Assembly (NCBI GenBank): GCA_022828595.1
Contig: JAKGHH010000002.1
Location: 45,540,222 to 45,604,221, forward strand
Direction: 5' to 3'
DNA: 64,000 nt
Origin: Nelumbo lutea
Lineage: Eukaryota; Streptophyta; Magnoliopsida; Proteales; Nelumbonaceae
Below, piece after piece: positions 45,809 to 57,106 of this stretch. The position numbers were made by a program, and so were the translations under genes. Numbering within the stretch: position 1 is the first letter of the stretch; each line of letters begins with the position of its first letter. Below the pieces are notes generated by a model. The model saw only the letters and a program-made list of their open reading frames with translations. It searched no databases and was not told the origin of the DNA.

Positions 45809-46076
45809 TGTTAAAGTGAGCCAAATAGGGGTAGTTTAGTCATCTTATGTTTGTTAAGTAGTTTGCTTATGTGGCAGTTTTATTAGAGGCACTCTGCCCA
45901 ACACTTAAGTAAGGGTAGTTTAGTTTTTGTGAAGGTCATTAGAATCTAATAAAGATTAAGGGGGTCGACTGAATGGGTAGTCCATCAGATTTCGACAGAC
46001 CCTTATTTTCTTTCTTCTTCTTCTCTTCTTCTTCCTTCTCTTCCTGGTTCGGGTTACTGTAGCAGCATTTGAAACA
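45809..46076 (+). repeat. Outer 3' LTR (A3/A4)
   Basis: A 268-bp LTR after gagggggag, ending CATTTGAAACA. It pairs with 33828-34099 by sequence and by the shared gttta duplication, not with the nearer inner LTR. Confidence 0.92.
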
Positions 46077-46081
46077 GTTTA

Positions 46082-46559
46082 CTTTCCAAACTTTTAATCC
46101 CATATCAAGAAAACCTCTGCCACATGCCTCTTGTAGGTAGCAACTTATAATCACTCCCAAGAAATGTGTGTTTCAGATGTATAGAAAGATATAGCCACAA
46201 GGTTTCCTCATTGGGTCAAGTAGGAAAGGTCACAAGATTACCCCACCTATCCCTGCCATGTGGAAGAATCCTATGGCTAATCTAACTGTCCATTGGATAG
46301 GGGGCCCTTTAGACTAGAAACATGTTAAAGTCCCCCAGTACATATTTTGGAGATAGTTCAAACTGCGTTGCATAATTCACTTTCTCCTTCCTTCTGGGTG
46401 GAAGCAGTCTCCACACCTCTGTACTTCATCAATTACCTCTCTTCTCCTGTGCTGTATGATTTTCCTTTTTTATCAGTAACAGTGAAATTTTATTAATCTA
46501 ATATGAAAGAAAGATATAAATACAATATGCTAATGATCCCTTGTATATAGGCTGCCTAC
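46082..46559 (-). other. Intron sequence, possible LINE 3' fragment
   Basis: This follows the A3/A4 composite. The stretch ttttttatcagtaacagtgaaattttattaa near 46465-46500 resembles the 3' end of a minus-strand LINE. The rest has only weak, stop-ridden similarity to LINE linker sequence. No host exon is seen. Confidence 0.35.
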
Positions 46560-47960
46560 ATCCTTATCCCCTAATCTTTGCTTTAGTATTGCTAGATTAC
46601 AAGTTTTCCCAGTGCAAATTAAGTTTTTACATCATTTTACTAACTATTCCATGCTCCATGCGCTTGGTTGTGTTCAGTTTGTGCGCTTACCCCCATAAGA
46701 ATGCACTAAGCTTTCCTCACAAATTGTTATGTCTGCTCCTGTTGCATGTAATTTTGAATATAAAGGATTTCTCTGCTATGATCTTACCATCTGTTGCATT
46801 CATATTTCTGGAGATTTGGTCTTTCTTGAACAAGTTTATTATTTTGGGTCTACTGCAAAGTATTCTACAACACCTACAGTTATTTTTTACAACTTTGATG
46901 TCCTAGAAATCCTAGAGCCCATTTTGGAAATCACTTCTCTTGCTCCAAAGAAGCAACTAATTTGCTAGCAATAACTACTTAATCCACCTAAAGGCCTTTA
47001 CCCTTAACTACCAATGGATGGTTCCTTGTAATACTCTTTACCTTTAATAAGTTGTTTTGATCTTCCTGAATGAGTATTCTATCATGGTTCATCATTCTAC
47101 CTCTACCTGCATCTCTCATCCTCCAGATTGCTATAGGTTTCCTTCCACTGATAGCTCCTTATCTATTATTCTTGATTCCATATATATGCATCTACCACTT
47201 ACTAGCAAGTAGCATCTATCCCTTGGTGGAAAGAAGCCATTACTGTAGAAATGCAAGCTCTTGAACAATGATAACTAGGAGATGATTCCTCACAAGGTGC
47301 ATTTGTAATAGGAAGAAAATAGATCTCCATAAAGATGAAGTTTTATGGGACTGCTTATTGGTGTAAGACACATTGAGTAGCTTAGGAATACAAACAGGAA
47401 TATTAGAGATGCCTATGATGAGACTTTGACCTCAGTAGTCAAGGTGGCCATATTCAGGGTCCCACTCAATGGATGGTTTATCAGATAGATGTCAGAATGG
47501 TTTCTTCCATAATCATGTTGAGAGAAACCATGTACATGAACCCTCAACTTGGCTATTTAATTGACAAAACTTTGGTCTAAAAATGCTCAAACCATGCTCT
47601 TGAAGCTTGCTTAAAACCACATAGAGAATATTTTAAGGTTATTAACAATGTTGAGTCCATTAACAATAGTCATGATTCATCATTATTTATGTCTCATCAA
47701 CTGATCAACAGCAATGTGGATGACATCCTATTTTTGATGATTAGGAGGAGGGTATCCAGCACCTCAAAGTGCTCTTATACTGTTCCTTCAAGATGAAGGA
47801 CCTTGGACCAATTACTTTCTTGGGTTGGAGGTCTATACTTCACACTGTGGATGCTTTGTGAAATCAACAGAAACATACTTTAGATCTAATCAAACTTGCT
47901 GACTTAACTGATGAGGAAGTAGATGGACACTCACATGGAGATTAACTTAAAATAATTAAA
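46560..47960 (+). pseudogene. Old copia remnant (integrase end to RT)
   Basis: Shifting frames on the plus strand give, in the right order, KGFLCYDLTICCIHISGDLV (integrase C-terminal KGYxCYxP...HVSxDVxF block, 46755-46820), WWKEAITVEMQALE (47220), MVYQIDVRM and ETMYMNP (RT motif A region, 47470-47540), NVDDILF (motif YVDD, near 47715) and a block like DLGPITYFLGLEV (near 47800-47830). No LTR is visible. It is far more decayed than any other copia here and probably predates them. Confidence 0.7.
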
Positions 47961-47984
47961 AAGTAAGCATCTCACTATTGAATA

Positions 47985-48743
47985 AAAACCATGAGGCTAG
48001 GCGACAGAGGGGTGGCTTATTGCCTAGTTGCCTAAGCAATGACTTTTTTTTTTTTGAATAACAACCATGAATCCTGGGGCAATTCCCTAGGTTTCATAGC
48101 AAGCAGCAACAATCTTTCAGTATTAATTGTTTATAATCTTCATGAAAAAATGTATAAACTTCATTTAAAACATAGAAAATTAACATACTCATGAAAAATA
48201 GAAAAAAAAAAGAAATTTCAGAAAATAAAGGGGCTGAGTCTTTATTTTTGTCCTACAAAAGGAAGAAGAAAATAACCAATATGTGTTGATTGGACAAAAT
48301 TTTGAGTTCTTTCATGTTTACCAGTTCAGGTTTTGAAGTCTTTGAGTGTTCAAGACACTGTAAATGTTGATTGAATCCTAACAAATAAGGTAATAAAAAG
48401 AAACTAGTATTTTAACTCAAACTGAATAATTTTTTTGAGAAAAGGATAAGTTTTATTGCAAAAGAAAGGGAAAGATGTACAAAAGTTTTATCAAGGCAGT
48501 CTATACATTATTAAGCTCTTAGAAAGGTCTTTGGAGATTTGAAGTTTCTTAAATGAAACCAAAGAGATCTCAGTGAGAGTTATTCGTAATATCAGGAAGA
48601 GTTTAACCAAATAATTTAGTTTAATAATGTTTGTTTTAAAAAGTTAGGAATATAAAGTATCCAAGAGCACCCTATAAAAAGTGATTAAGCAAGGCAACCC
48701 TCCATAAGTGCCTTATCAACTAGGAATTACCTTGACAACTATG
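47985..48743 (+). repeat. Dispersed intron repeat, copy 2
   Basis: This is collinear with copies at 12811 and 56273. Its right end, cttgacaactatg, matches the right terminal repeat of copy 3. It carries its own insertion at about 48433-48609, bounded by aataattt, which begins with a T-run and resembles a minus-strand poly(A) retroposon tail. Confidence 0.65.
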
Positions 48744-49193
48744 ACCAAAGGAAGTCTCTTCTTTCATATGATAGCGGTTTTTTCTTTTGTACCATTTGTG
48801 GTAACAACAGCAGAATGCACTTAGTGGGTGGTTTGTTTTTTTTCATTTGACGTCAGCATGTTCATTTTTGGTTAGTGAGTCACAAGGAAGTGTTGTGACA
48901 ATGTTAAATTCATCACTTTGCATGTTAGGCTACCTTGGCATTACTTGACTGCCATAGTCAATGTTTTCAACCTGTCATTGGCCTAAACAGTCAAACCATC
49001 CAAACCATCACCTGACCCCTTTTCCAGGTCTAGTTTTCCCATAACCTACAAATCAGTCATAAACCAATGACTTGGTTAGAAACATGCCAATTCAGGCAGT
49101 TGAACCATTGACCCATTCAACCCAGTCGCCAAGTCACGGGTTGCATACCAAAATGTATTGAAACTCCTCGAGGCCATAATTTTATGCTCAATT
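48744..49193. other. Intron sequence, partly repeated
   Basis: The stretch 48755-48960 resembles 55697-55960 and 56160-56270 (shared words: aggctacctt, agtgttgtgacNatg, catttggttgatag-like). From 48960 to 49140 there are caaccNgt/ccattgaccc words typical of non-autonomous DNA transposons, without clear ends. No gene. Confidence 0.4.
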
Positions 49194-49198
49194 ATTAG

Positions 49199-49526
49199 TG
49201 TAGAGAAGATGGACCGAATGGCCCATAGACTGTCATTTCATGTTATGTTATGTTTCTCTCTGTTGTGGGCCTTATTCTCGGCCCATACTCTGTAATATTC
49301 TGTTTTTTTGTATTTTCCTGCTCACTCAAGGGCCTCTCTGTAATTTGTCAAAGATTAACTTATTAATAAGATGTTTAGAGTGTTAGAGAGTGGTTATGTT
49401 CGAACCTCTTACTCTCTAACACTCATTGCCGCCAGCTCTCTCTTCTCTTCCTCTCTTGTTTGTTCATTTTCTGGTTTGCATCTAATCTCAAACAGTTCCA
49501 TACATCAAATGGGCTGTTTTTCAACT
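49199..49526 (+). repeat. 5' LTR of copia B1
   Basis: A 328-bp LTR, TGTAGAGAAGATGGACC to TTTTTCAACT, directly followed by the primer site. The terminal dinucleotide is CT, not CA, in both LTRs, which the flanking attag duplication confirms. Confidence 0.93.
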
Positions 49527-50376
49527 TGGTATCAGAGCAGGCCATTGCTTGGCGTGTCCCTCATGTGGTTCTAGTTCAGCCAATTACATGAGGAGGTTCT
49601 AGGGCTGAAAGTTTACAGTCATCCGCCTGGTTCTTGGAGGTCATTGGAGGGTGCCCAAGTTTCTATACACTTGGAGAAGGGTTCGGTGACCAGGAAGAAT
49701 CAGAGAGCAAGTTGTTTGGCCTGATTTGAAATCAGAGAAAAGGACTTTCGAAGTTATCTCAGAGAACAAGTGTTCGGCCTGGTTTATAGTTCAAACCAGA
49801 GACTCTCTTGCAATAAGTCTTTTCTCGGTCCTTTGCTGAGTTATTTTTTGTTGTTTGGGAGGACTATTAAAGCATTCAAAGCCCACATACATTCGGCCCA
49901 CTGTTGCTGGACTGTTTTTTCTAGGTTGTTTTGGAAGTGCTATTCGGCTGATTATTGGACTGCCGAGCTACTGAAACTGATCTAAAACTAAGTGGCACTA
50001 GTCTCATCTTCATCCCAGCCTCTTCTTGGACCTATACTGAACACCTTGAAGTGGTTTCTTCTAGTTAACAGTAGGCTGTTAACTACTGCACACTGAGTGT
50101 TCGACGAAAGGTCTCTTAAGGACTGTGGCCCTGTTTTCTTCTCTTTGGGACAACGGCTGTTGAGAACCTGAAATACCCTGTGATTGGAGGTATGTTGGGT
50201 GTCCTTTAAAGGATGAAACAGTAAAGAAAAAAACTACCACCGAACTGGACTGTCACAGTTATCAAGTCTGAACTGATTCTGTGAGCTAGTTGTTGTTGCC
50301 TATTCAACTCAAACTAAACTCATCAAGACCACAGTACCTTGAGAAACCTATTAAAAATCCTAATTGGAGCCTTTAC

Positions 50377-53300
50377 ATGATGGATTTCTCAAGCCTTGAA
50401 AACAAGAATGCTGCTGAATATGGACAGATTTTGGGAACCCCAACTGATTCTATGCTAGCTGTAACTACAGTTAAGCTTGATGGGACCAACTACTTGGCTT
50501 GGTCACAATCAGTGAAAATCCACATTTATAGCAAAGGAAAATGGGGTTTTATTTCTGGGAGCAAGAAAGCTCCTCAAGAGGATGATTCATCTTATGAGAG
50601 ATGGGTACAAGAAAACTACACAGTGATTGGGTGGCTGGTGAATTCAATGCAGCCACAGATTAGTCAGCATTACCTGTGGATGAACTCGGCTAAAGAAATC
50701 TGGGATAGTGTTGCAGAAACTTACTCCCAGAAGTTGAATGTTGCCAGAGCTTACAAACTGAGAAGTGATGTGAAGAATCTAAGACAGGGGGAGAAGTCAC
50801 TTGCAGCATACTTCTCAGCCCTAAAATCTATATGGCAAGAGATTGATTTGATAGAGGCCATGACATGGGATACCCCTAAGGATGCTGAAACATATAGGAA
50901 ATTGGTTGAAAGGAATAGGGTCTTTGAGTTCTTGACAGGGCTGAATTCTGAATATGACATTACAAAGCAAAACATCTTGTCCAAGGAAGATGTTTCATTG
51001 TCTCAAGCATATGCTTTGGTCAGCAGTGAAGAAAGCAGGAGGCAAGTGCAGGTTCAAGGGGTCAGTATCAATGATCATTTTGCAAATATGGGAATCAAAC
51101 CCAAAGGGGTTACAGAAGCGCCCAGTGGCACAGGAAAGAAGGAGGTGGTGTGTGAATATTGCAAGAAGCCGAAACACACTAAGGACAAGTGCTGGAAATT
51201 GCATCCCAGTCTTGTCCCTATCCGATTCCAGAAGAAGAATGACAGTAGAAAGACAGGAAGTGCACATACAGCCACAAGTACGGATACAGAGTTTGAGTCT
51301 GCAAGTGCACAATTGGCAGCCATGAAAGCTGATTATGAGAAGTTTGGAAGGATGATCAGCCAGCTTGAAGGTGTAACTTCATCATCCAACCCTTCTGGAA
51401 GTCCAGCCACCTCTGCATTTGCTCACTCAGGTATAAGGGCTTCTGCTAACCATGCATCTACCTCAGGTAATCCCAAGACCCCTTGGATCATTGACTCAGG
51501 TGCTTCTGATCGCATGACCAACCTTTCCACTTTGTTTGTGTCATATGATTTGCTTCCTGGTCGTGACAAAATCACCTTAGATGATGGTTCTCTTGCCCCC
51601 ATTTCTGGCAAGGGAACTGTCAAGCCTACAGATTCTTTACTTTTATCTTCTACTCTTCATGCACCTAAGTTAAATACCAACTTGTTATCTGTAAGTAGCT
51701 TGACCAAGTCATTGAATTTTTGTGTAACCATTTTCCCTTCTCACTGTGTGTTTCAGGACCTGAAGTCTCGGAAGGTGATTGGGAGTGGCCATGAAGCGAA
51801 TGGAATATACTTGCTCGACACCCCTGGCCAATGCTTTGATCATCCCAAGAATGCTGCTTTTGGTTCTACTTCTTCAGAGTCAGTCAGTCAAATTATGTTG
51901 AGTCATTGTCGGTTGGGTCATTTACCTTTAGCTGCTTTAAGTCATTTGCTTCCCAAACTGTTTAAGGGAGTCAGTGTGTCCAGTCTCAATTGTGAGTCAT
52001 GTCAGTTGTCAAAGCATTGTAGAAAAAATTACCCTGTGAGCAATAAAAGATCCTCTTTTCTTTTTCATATTGTACACTCTGATGTGTGGGGGCCTTACCA
52101 CTTATCCTCTATGGGGGGCTACAAATACTTTATCCTGTTCATTGATGACTTTTCTAGATTCACTTGGATATACTTAATGAAATCCCGAAACGAAGTCCCG
52201 AGACTTGTGAGGCAATTTCATGAGCTTGTTTTGACTCAATTTGGTACCAGAATAAAGGTTTTCAGATCTGACAATGCAAAAGAGTATTTTGAGAAGAGCT
52301 TATCCTTGTATCTCTCTGACATGGGGGTTATTCACCAAAGCTCCTGTGTTAGAACCCCTGAACAAAATGGAGTTGCTGAGAGAAAAAATAGACATATTGT
52401 TGAAGTTGCAAGGAGCCTTTTATTTGCCTCACATGTTCCCACAAGATTTTGGGGTGATGCTGTACTTACTGCTACCTATCTCATAAATCGTATGCCATCC
52501 AGGGTTTTAGGGTTTAAATCCCCCTTCAGTCTTCTTCATCCAGATAAGGATCTCTTCCCAATTCCTCTTCGTGTGTTTGGGTGTACCTGTTATGTTCACA
52601 TTCCAAGTGTGCAGAGACACAAGTTTGAACCAAAAGCCCACAAATGCATCTTCCTCGGTTATTCCCCCACATAAAAGGGTTATTGTTGTTTTGATCCAAA
52701 GACTGGCACCAGACATGTCTCTATGGATGTTACCTTTGATGAACTTTCTCCTTTTTATGGTTCCTCTCAGGAAGGACATTGTCAACAGGGGGAGAGTCTG
52801 TCACAAGTTTTTGCTCTTCCCCTTCCTGTCCCAGTTCAGTCTCTTGACGAATCTGTATCCTCACAAAATGAATCAAAGGAGGATCAGCCACTTCATTCTT
52901 CTTGTCCTAGTGCTCCTATTTCTTTATCTCCTCGTCCTACCCATAATCCCAAAGTGTATCAAAGGCAGAGATCCAGGAATGAACAAGTGGTTTCCCTTAC
53001 AACAGATGAGGCTCATACCCTCCCAATCACAGATGAAATAACAGGTATTGCTTCAGCTCCCTTGGAATCCCCCTTCCCAGATCTTGATGTCCCCATTGCT
53101 GTTAGGAAAGGAAAGCGGAAGTGTACTGCACACTGCATTTCCAAACACCTTTCGTATGACCTACTTTCCCCTTCATATTGTGCCTACCTCTCTTCAGTTG
53201 CTTCTAACCCCATTCCTAGGTTTGTATCAGAAACTCTTGGGATTCCAGAATGGAGAGATGCCATGCAAGCTGAAATGGATGCTCTACATGAAAATGGTAT

Positions 53301-54785
53301 TAGGGAGGTGGTGGATTTGCCTGAAGGGAAGGATCCAGTTGGATGCAAGTGGGTTTTTACCATTAAATACAGGGCAGATGGGACTATTGAGAGGTACAAG
53401 GCCAGACTTGTTGCAAAGGGCTACACACAGACATATGGGATTGACTATCTGGAGACTTTTGCCCCAGTTGCTAAGATGACATCTGTGAGGGTTCTTTTAT
53501 CTCTGGCAGCTCACTTTGATTGGCCTCTCTATCAGTTAGATGTAAAGAATGCATTTCTGAATGGTGACTTACATGAGGAGGTCTACATGTGTCTTCCTCC
53601 AGGAATGTATGGGAAAGATATGCAAGGAAAGGTATGTAAACTGAAGAAATCTCTTTATGGCCTCAAACAATCTCCTAGAGCCTGGTTTGAGAGATTTAGA
53701 GCTGCACTTGTTAAATTCAGCTATGTTCAGACACAGTCAGATCATACTCTTTTTGTGAAGAAAAGTGGGTTCTCTAGCAGTGTATCTCATTGTGTATGTT
53801 GATGACATTATAGTGACTAGTGATGATGCCTCTGGCATTCTGGGCCTTAAGTCTTTCCTCCGTACAGAATTTGAGATTAAGGATCTGGGGGAGTTGAGAC
53901 ATTTCCTTGGCATAGAAGTTGCCAGATCCAGGGATGGGATTCTTATTTCCCAGAGGAAATATGTCATTGATTTGTTGTCTGAAACTGGAAAATTGGGTGC
54001 AAGACCAGCTGCAACTCCTATTGATGAGTCACAAACTTTCAGCTTCAGATGGAACTTTGTTGGAAGACAAAGGGGTCTTTCAGAGACTTCTTGGGAAGCT
54101 TTTGTACCTGTGCATGACTAGGCCAGATATCGCGTATGCTGTCAGTTGCATTAGCCAGTTCATGCATGCTCCTAGAGATACCCATATGGCAGCAGCAGAA
54201 CGGATTTTGTGCTATCTGAAAGGCTCTCCAGGAAAAGGAATTCTATTTGCCAAACATGGTCATCTGAAACTTGAAGCCTATACTGATGCTGATTGGGCTG
54301 GAAATATTGATGATAGAAGATCTACTTCAGGGTATTGCAGTCTGGTGGCTGGTAATGTTGTCTCTTGGAGGAGTAAGAAACAAACAGTTGTGGCTCGATC
54401 CTCCGCAGAAGCAGAATATAGAGCCATGGCACATGGAGTCTCGGAATTATTGTGGCTAAGGTCCTTAATGGAAGAACTTGGGGTAGATCATGAAAAACCC
54501 ATGATGTTGTACTGTGATAATCAGGCTGCCATCAACATTGCTCACAACCCGGTACAACATGATAGAACCAAACATATTGAGGTTGATAGACACTTTATTC
54601 GTGAAAGAGTCTCCTCCTGTGAAGTGTGTCTTCCATTCATTACTTCTGAAGGACAACTGGCAGATTTTCTCACCAAGGGCATTTCCAAGGCAAGGCTTCA
54701 ACATGACACTGGCAAGCTGGGCATGATTAACATCTATGCTCAGCTTGAGGGGGAGTGTAGAGAAGATGGGCCGAATGGCCCATAG
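50377..54785 (+). pseudogene. Gag-Pol of copia B1, nearly intact
   Basis: The frame is open from ATG 50377 (MMDFSSLENKNAAEYG) to 52671. Domains: Gag with LDGTNYLAWSQSVKIH; zinc knuckle CEYCKKPKHTKDKC (51151-51192); protease WIIDSGASDRM (51484; the usual His of SDHM is Arg); pre-integrase LSHCRLGHLPL; integrase with VHSDVWGP, RSDNAKEYF and VAERKNRH. An in-frame TAA at 52672-52674 replaces a Gln codon. The same frame continues with RT (QLDVKNAFLNG) to a one-base frameshift near 53770, just before YVDDIIVT (53795), and a second near 54030. RNase H (YTDADWAGN, CDNQAAINIAHNP) is open to the end; the last codons read through the polypurine tract into the 3' LTR. Confidence 0.92.
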
Positions 54786-55082
54786 ACTGTCATTTCATGT
54801 TATGTTATGTTTCTCTCTGTTGTGGGCCTTATTCTGGGCCCATACTCTGTAATATTCCGTTTTTTGTATTTTCCTGCTCACTCAAGGGCCTCTCTGTAAT
54901 TTGTCAAAGATTAACTTATTAATAAGATGTTTAGAGTGTTAGAGAGTGGTTATGTTCGAACCTCTTACTCTCTAACACTCATTGCCGCCAGCTCTCTCTT
55001 CTCTTCCTCTCTTGTTTGTTCATTTTCTGGTTTGCATCTAATCTCAAACAGTTCCATACATCAAGTGGGCTGTTTTTCAACT
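54756..55082 (+). repeat. 3' LTR of copia B1
   Basis: A 327-bp LTR, TGTAGAGAAGATGGGCC to TTTTTCAACT. It is nearly identical to the 5' copy. Confidence 0.93.
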
Positions 55083-55087
55083 ATTAG

Positions 55088-55440
55088 ATTGGGGTGATCT
55101 TTTTAGTTTTGGGTAACTTTTCAAGATCTACGAGCTCTCAAGGAGCTAAAGGTGCCGTGGCTCACTATTTTTGCCAAAAAAAAAACTTTTGGCCTCAATT
55201 TTCAATTTTTATCTTTTTTTAGTTTACAAAAAATTTAATAACTAAAATAAAAATATAAACTAAACCTAAAATAAACTATATATACATATGGTGCATGTAC
55301 ACAAGGTACAAAATTTCATCACATATTGGACGTATAAGCCCTACCCAATATACAAAATATTAAGTATTTTATATTTTTAATATTTTCAAGGGGTAGGGCC
55401 TTGCTAAGACTAGCCCCTTGTAAAATTTGAAAACAAACTA
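55088..55440. other. Intron sequence, no gene seen
   Basis: Very AT-rich host intron downstream of B1. It contains an inverted pair of words, aaggggtagggcc and agccctaccc, about 60 bp apart. Nothing else is recognised. Confidence 0.4.
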
Positions 55441-55696
55441 AAAAAAAGAAGCATGTGGATTAAACCATTGGTATGAAGGTGAGAGTGCATTTGGTTAAAA
55501 GATGCACCAGTTCATTTGCAGATGAACTCGCTAAACAAGGGGTGGGAAGGAATCGGTTGCTTTGGGCTACTTTATAATGTTGTATCTATTTGGGGGAGAG
55601 TTAACTTAAGAGAGTTTACCTCCCCCCACCATTGTATTTGATTCTTATTTTTTAATGAAAATTTTCTGTTATTGATAAAAAAAAGAAAAAAAAAAC
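55441..55696 (+). mobile_element. LINE3, 3' tail only
   Basis: A plus-strand fragment encodes VKRCTSSFADELAKQGVGRN, the end of a LINE RNase H domain (SFADELAKQG), followed by a short 3' UTR and an A-rich tail at 55677-55695. The rest of the element is absent, so it is a strongly 5'-truncated copy or relic. Confidence 0.75.
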
Positions 55697-55988
55697 ATGC
55701 TAGGCTACCTTTATATTTCGAAATTGTCATAGTAAGTTGGTAAACCATCGAGGCAATCTCTACTTTTTGATATGTTACAGGATTGTTATTGTCATTTGGG
55801 GTAGCAGCAGCTGGATGCACTTACAAGATAATTTGGTTTTTCATTTGGTTAATATCATCTCTATGTTTTATTAGAGGATCACAAAATAAGTGTTGTAACC
55901 ATGTAAACACATCAAAACCAAAACAACCAAGCAAGCACTCACTGGGTTATTTGTTTTTTTCATTTGGTTGATAGCACGTCGTTTTTTT

Positions 55989-56019
<31 letters not shown>

Positions 56020-56272
56020 GAAGTAAAATAAAAGGATTTTTATTAAAAAAAAAAGTACAATAAAGGTGATAAGATATCACCCACTAAAAACAAGCAAAAG
56101 AACTAAGAGAAAAACCAAACTCCCAGACCCAAAAACAATAGAAAGGAAAAACCAAGCATGTCGTGTTTTATTAGAGTTCCAAAAGAAAGTGTTGTGGCCA
56201 TGCAAACTCATTGCTCCACATGTTAAGCTATCTTTGTATTTCTTGATTTTCAAAGGCAATGAACCCTAGAGG
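55697..56272. repeat. Intron region with two related segments and a poly(A) retroposon
   Basis: Segments near 55697-55960 and 56160-56270 resemble each other and 48755-48960. Between them, 55982-56154 is an insertion flanked by agcacgtcg (55973-55981) and agcatgtcg (56155-56163), an 8-of-9 target-site duplicate. The insertion starts with 17 T followed by 22 G on the plus strand, as a minus-strand retroposon with a C-rich then A-tail end would. Confidence 0.55.
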
Positions 56273-56847
56273 CATAGTTTTTAAGGTATCAAGGTGAGGC
56301 TAGGTGATAGTTTTTCTTATTTTTTTGAATAAATCCCATCTTTCACTATTAATTGTTGCCTAGCCTCCTAGGTGATGTTTTTTCTTTTGAATAATAACCA
56401 TGAATCCTAGCCTCCTAGGGTAACTCCTTAGGTTACATGGCAAGCAACAACCATCTTTTGCTATTAATTGTCTATAATCTTCACAAAAAAAAAATGTATA
56501 AGCTTCATTTGAAACATAGAAAATCAACATATTCATGAAAAATGGAAGAAAAGAAATTTCAGAAAATAGAGGGTCTAAGCCTCTATTTTTGTCCAAGGAA
56601 AAGAAGAAGAAAAGAAAAGGTGGAAGAAGATGATGAAAATAAATATGAGTTGATTGGATAAGATTTTGAGTTTTTCCATGCTTATCAGTTCAAGTTTTGT
56701 ATTCTCCAAGGGTCCAAAGTAATGTACATGTTGATTGAACACTAACAAATGAGAAAAATAATAAAAAAAGGAATTATTGTTCTAATTTAAGTCTATTCTA
56801 TTTTTATAATATTAAAAAGTAAGGAATATAAAAGTATACAAGAGCAC

Positions 56848-57099
56848 TGTGGTGATTCATGGGGATTGGGAGAGAGAGAGAAAGAGAGGGAGAGGGAGAG
56901 AGAGGTATGGTTGAGAGGAAAAAGTCACTACTGGCAGCCGCCAGTTTTCTATTTATACTAACTTCATAAAAGAGTCTAAAATTACAAGTATGCCCCTAGC
57001 GGCATATCCTAGAAATAAAATAATAAGAAAAAAGGAAAGAAGAAGAAAGAAACAAGTAACTGTAATTGTAACTGTAGCCATTAAATAAGCCTTACAACA
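56848..57099 (-). repeat. 3' LTR of copia F
   Basis: A 252-bp LTR after the polypurine tract on the minus strand. It aligns end to end with 61679-61935 and is shorter by a few GA units. Confidence 0.9.
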
Positions 57100-57106
57100 C
57101 TCCCCC

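Larger units (their letters stand above)
33828..46076 (+). mobile_element. Composite copia A3/A4 with three LTRs, hosting element E
   Basis: The outer LTRs (33828-34099 and 45809-46076) are alike and flanked by an exact duplication gttta (33823-33827 and 46077-46081), so the whole unit entered as one piece. Inside, A3 leader and gag run to 35787 and stop in mid-gene. Then come about 169 bp of unrelated sequence, a third, more diverged LTR (35957-36232) with its own PBS, a second leader and gag (A4), and pol. Element E (39115-43736) inserted later into A4 integrase. Without E the unit is about 7.6 kb. Confidence 0.85.
49199..55082 (+). mobile_element. Copia element B1, young, complete with LTRs
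   Basis: A 5,884-bp plus-strand element with LTRs 49199-49526 and 54756-55082 and an exact target-site duplication attag (49194-49198 and 55083-55087). The PBS tggtatcagagc starts at 49527 and the polypurine tract is CTTGAGGGGGAG. By eye the LTRs differ at 4 substitutions and one T-run indel in about 328 bp, which makes this the youngest datable insertion in the window. Even so its single long reading frame carries one stop and two frameshifts. Confidence 0.95.

Noticed and set aside
46541..47264. Plus-strand ORFs of 121, 79 and 64 codons as host genes
   Set aside because: Motif order shows a decayed copia integrase/RT; the ORFs are fragments of it in mixed frames.
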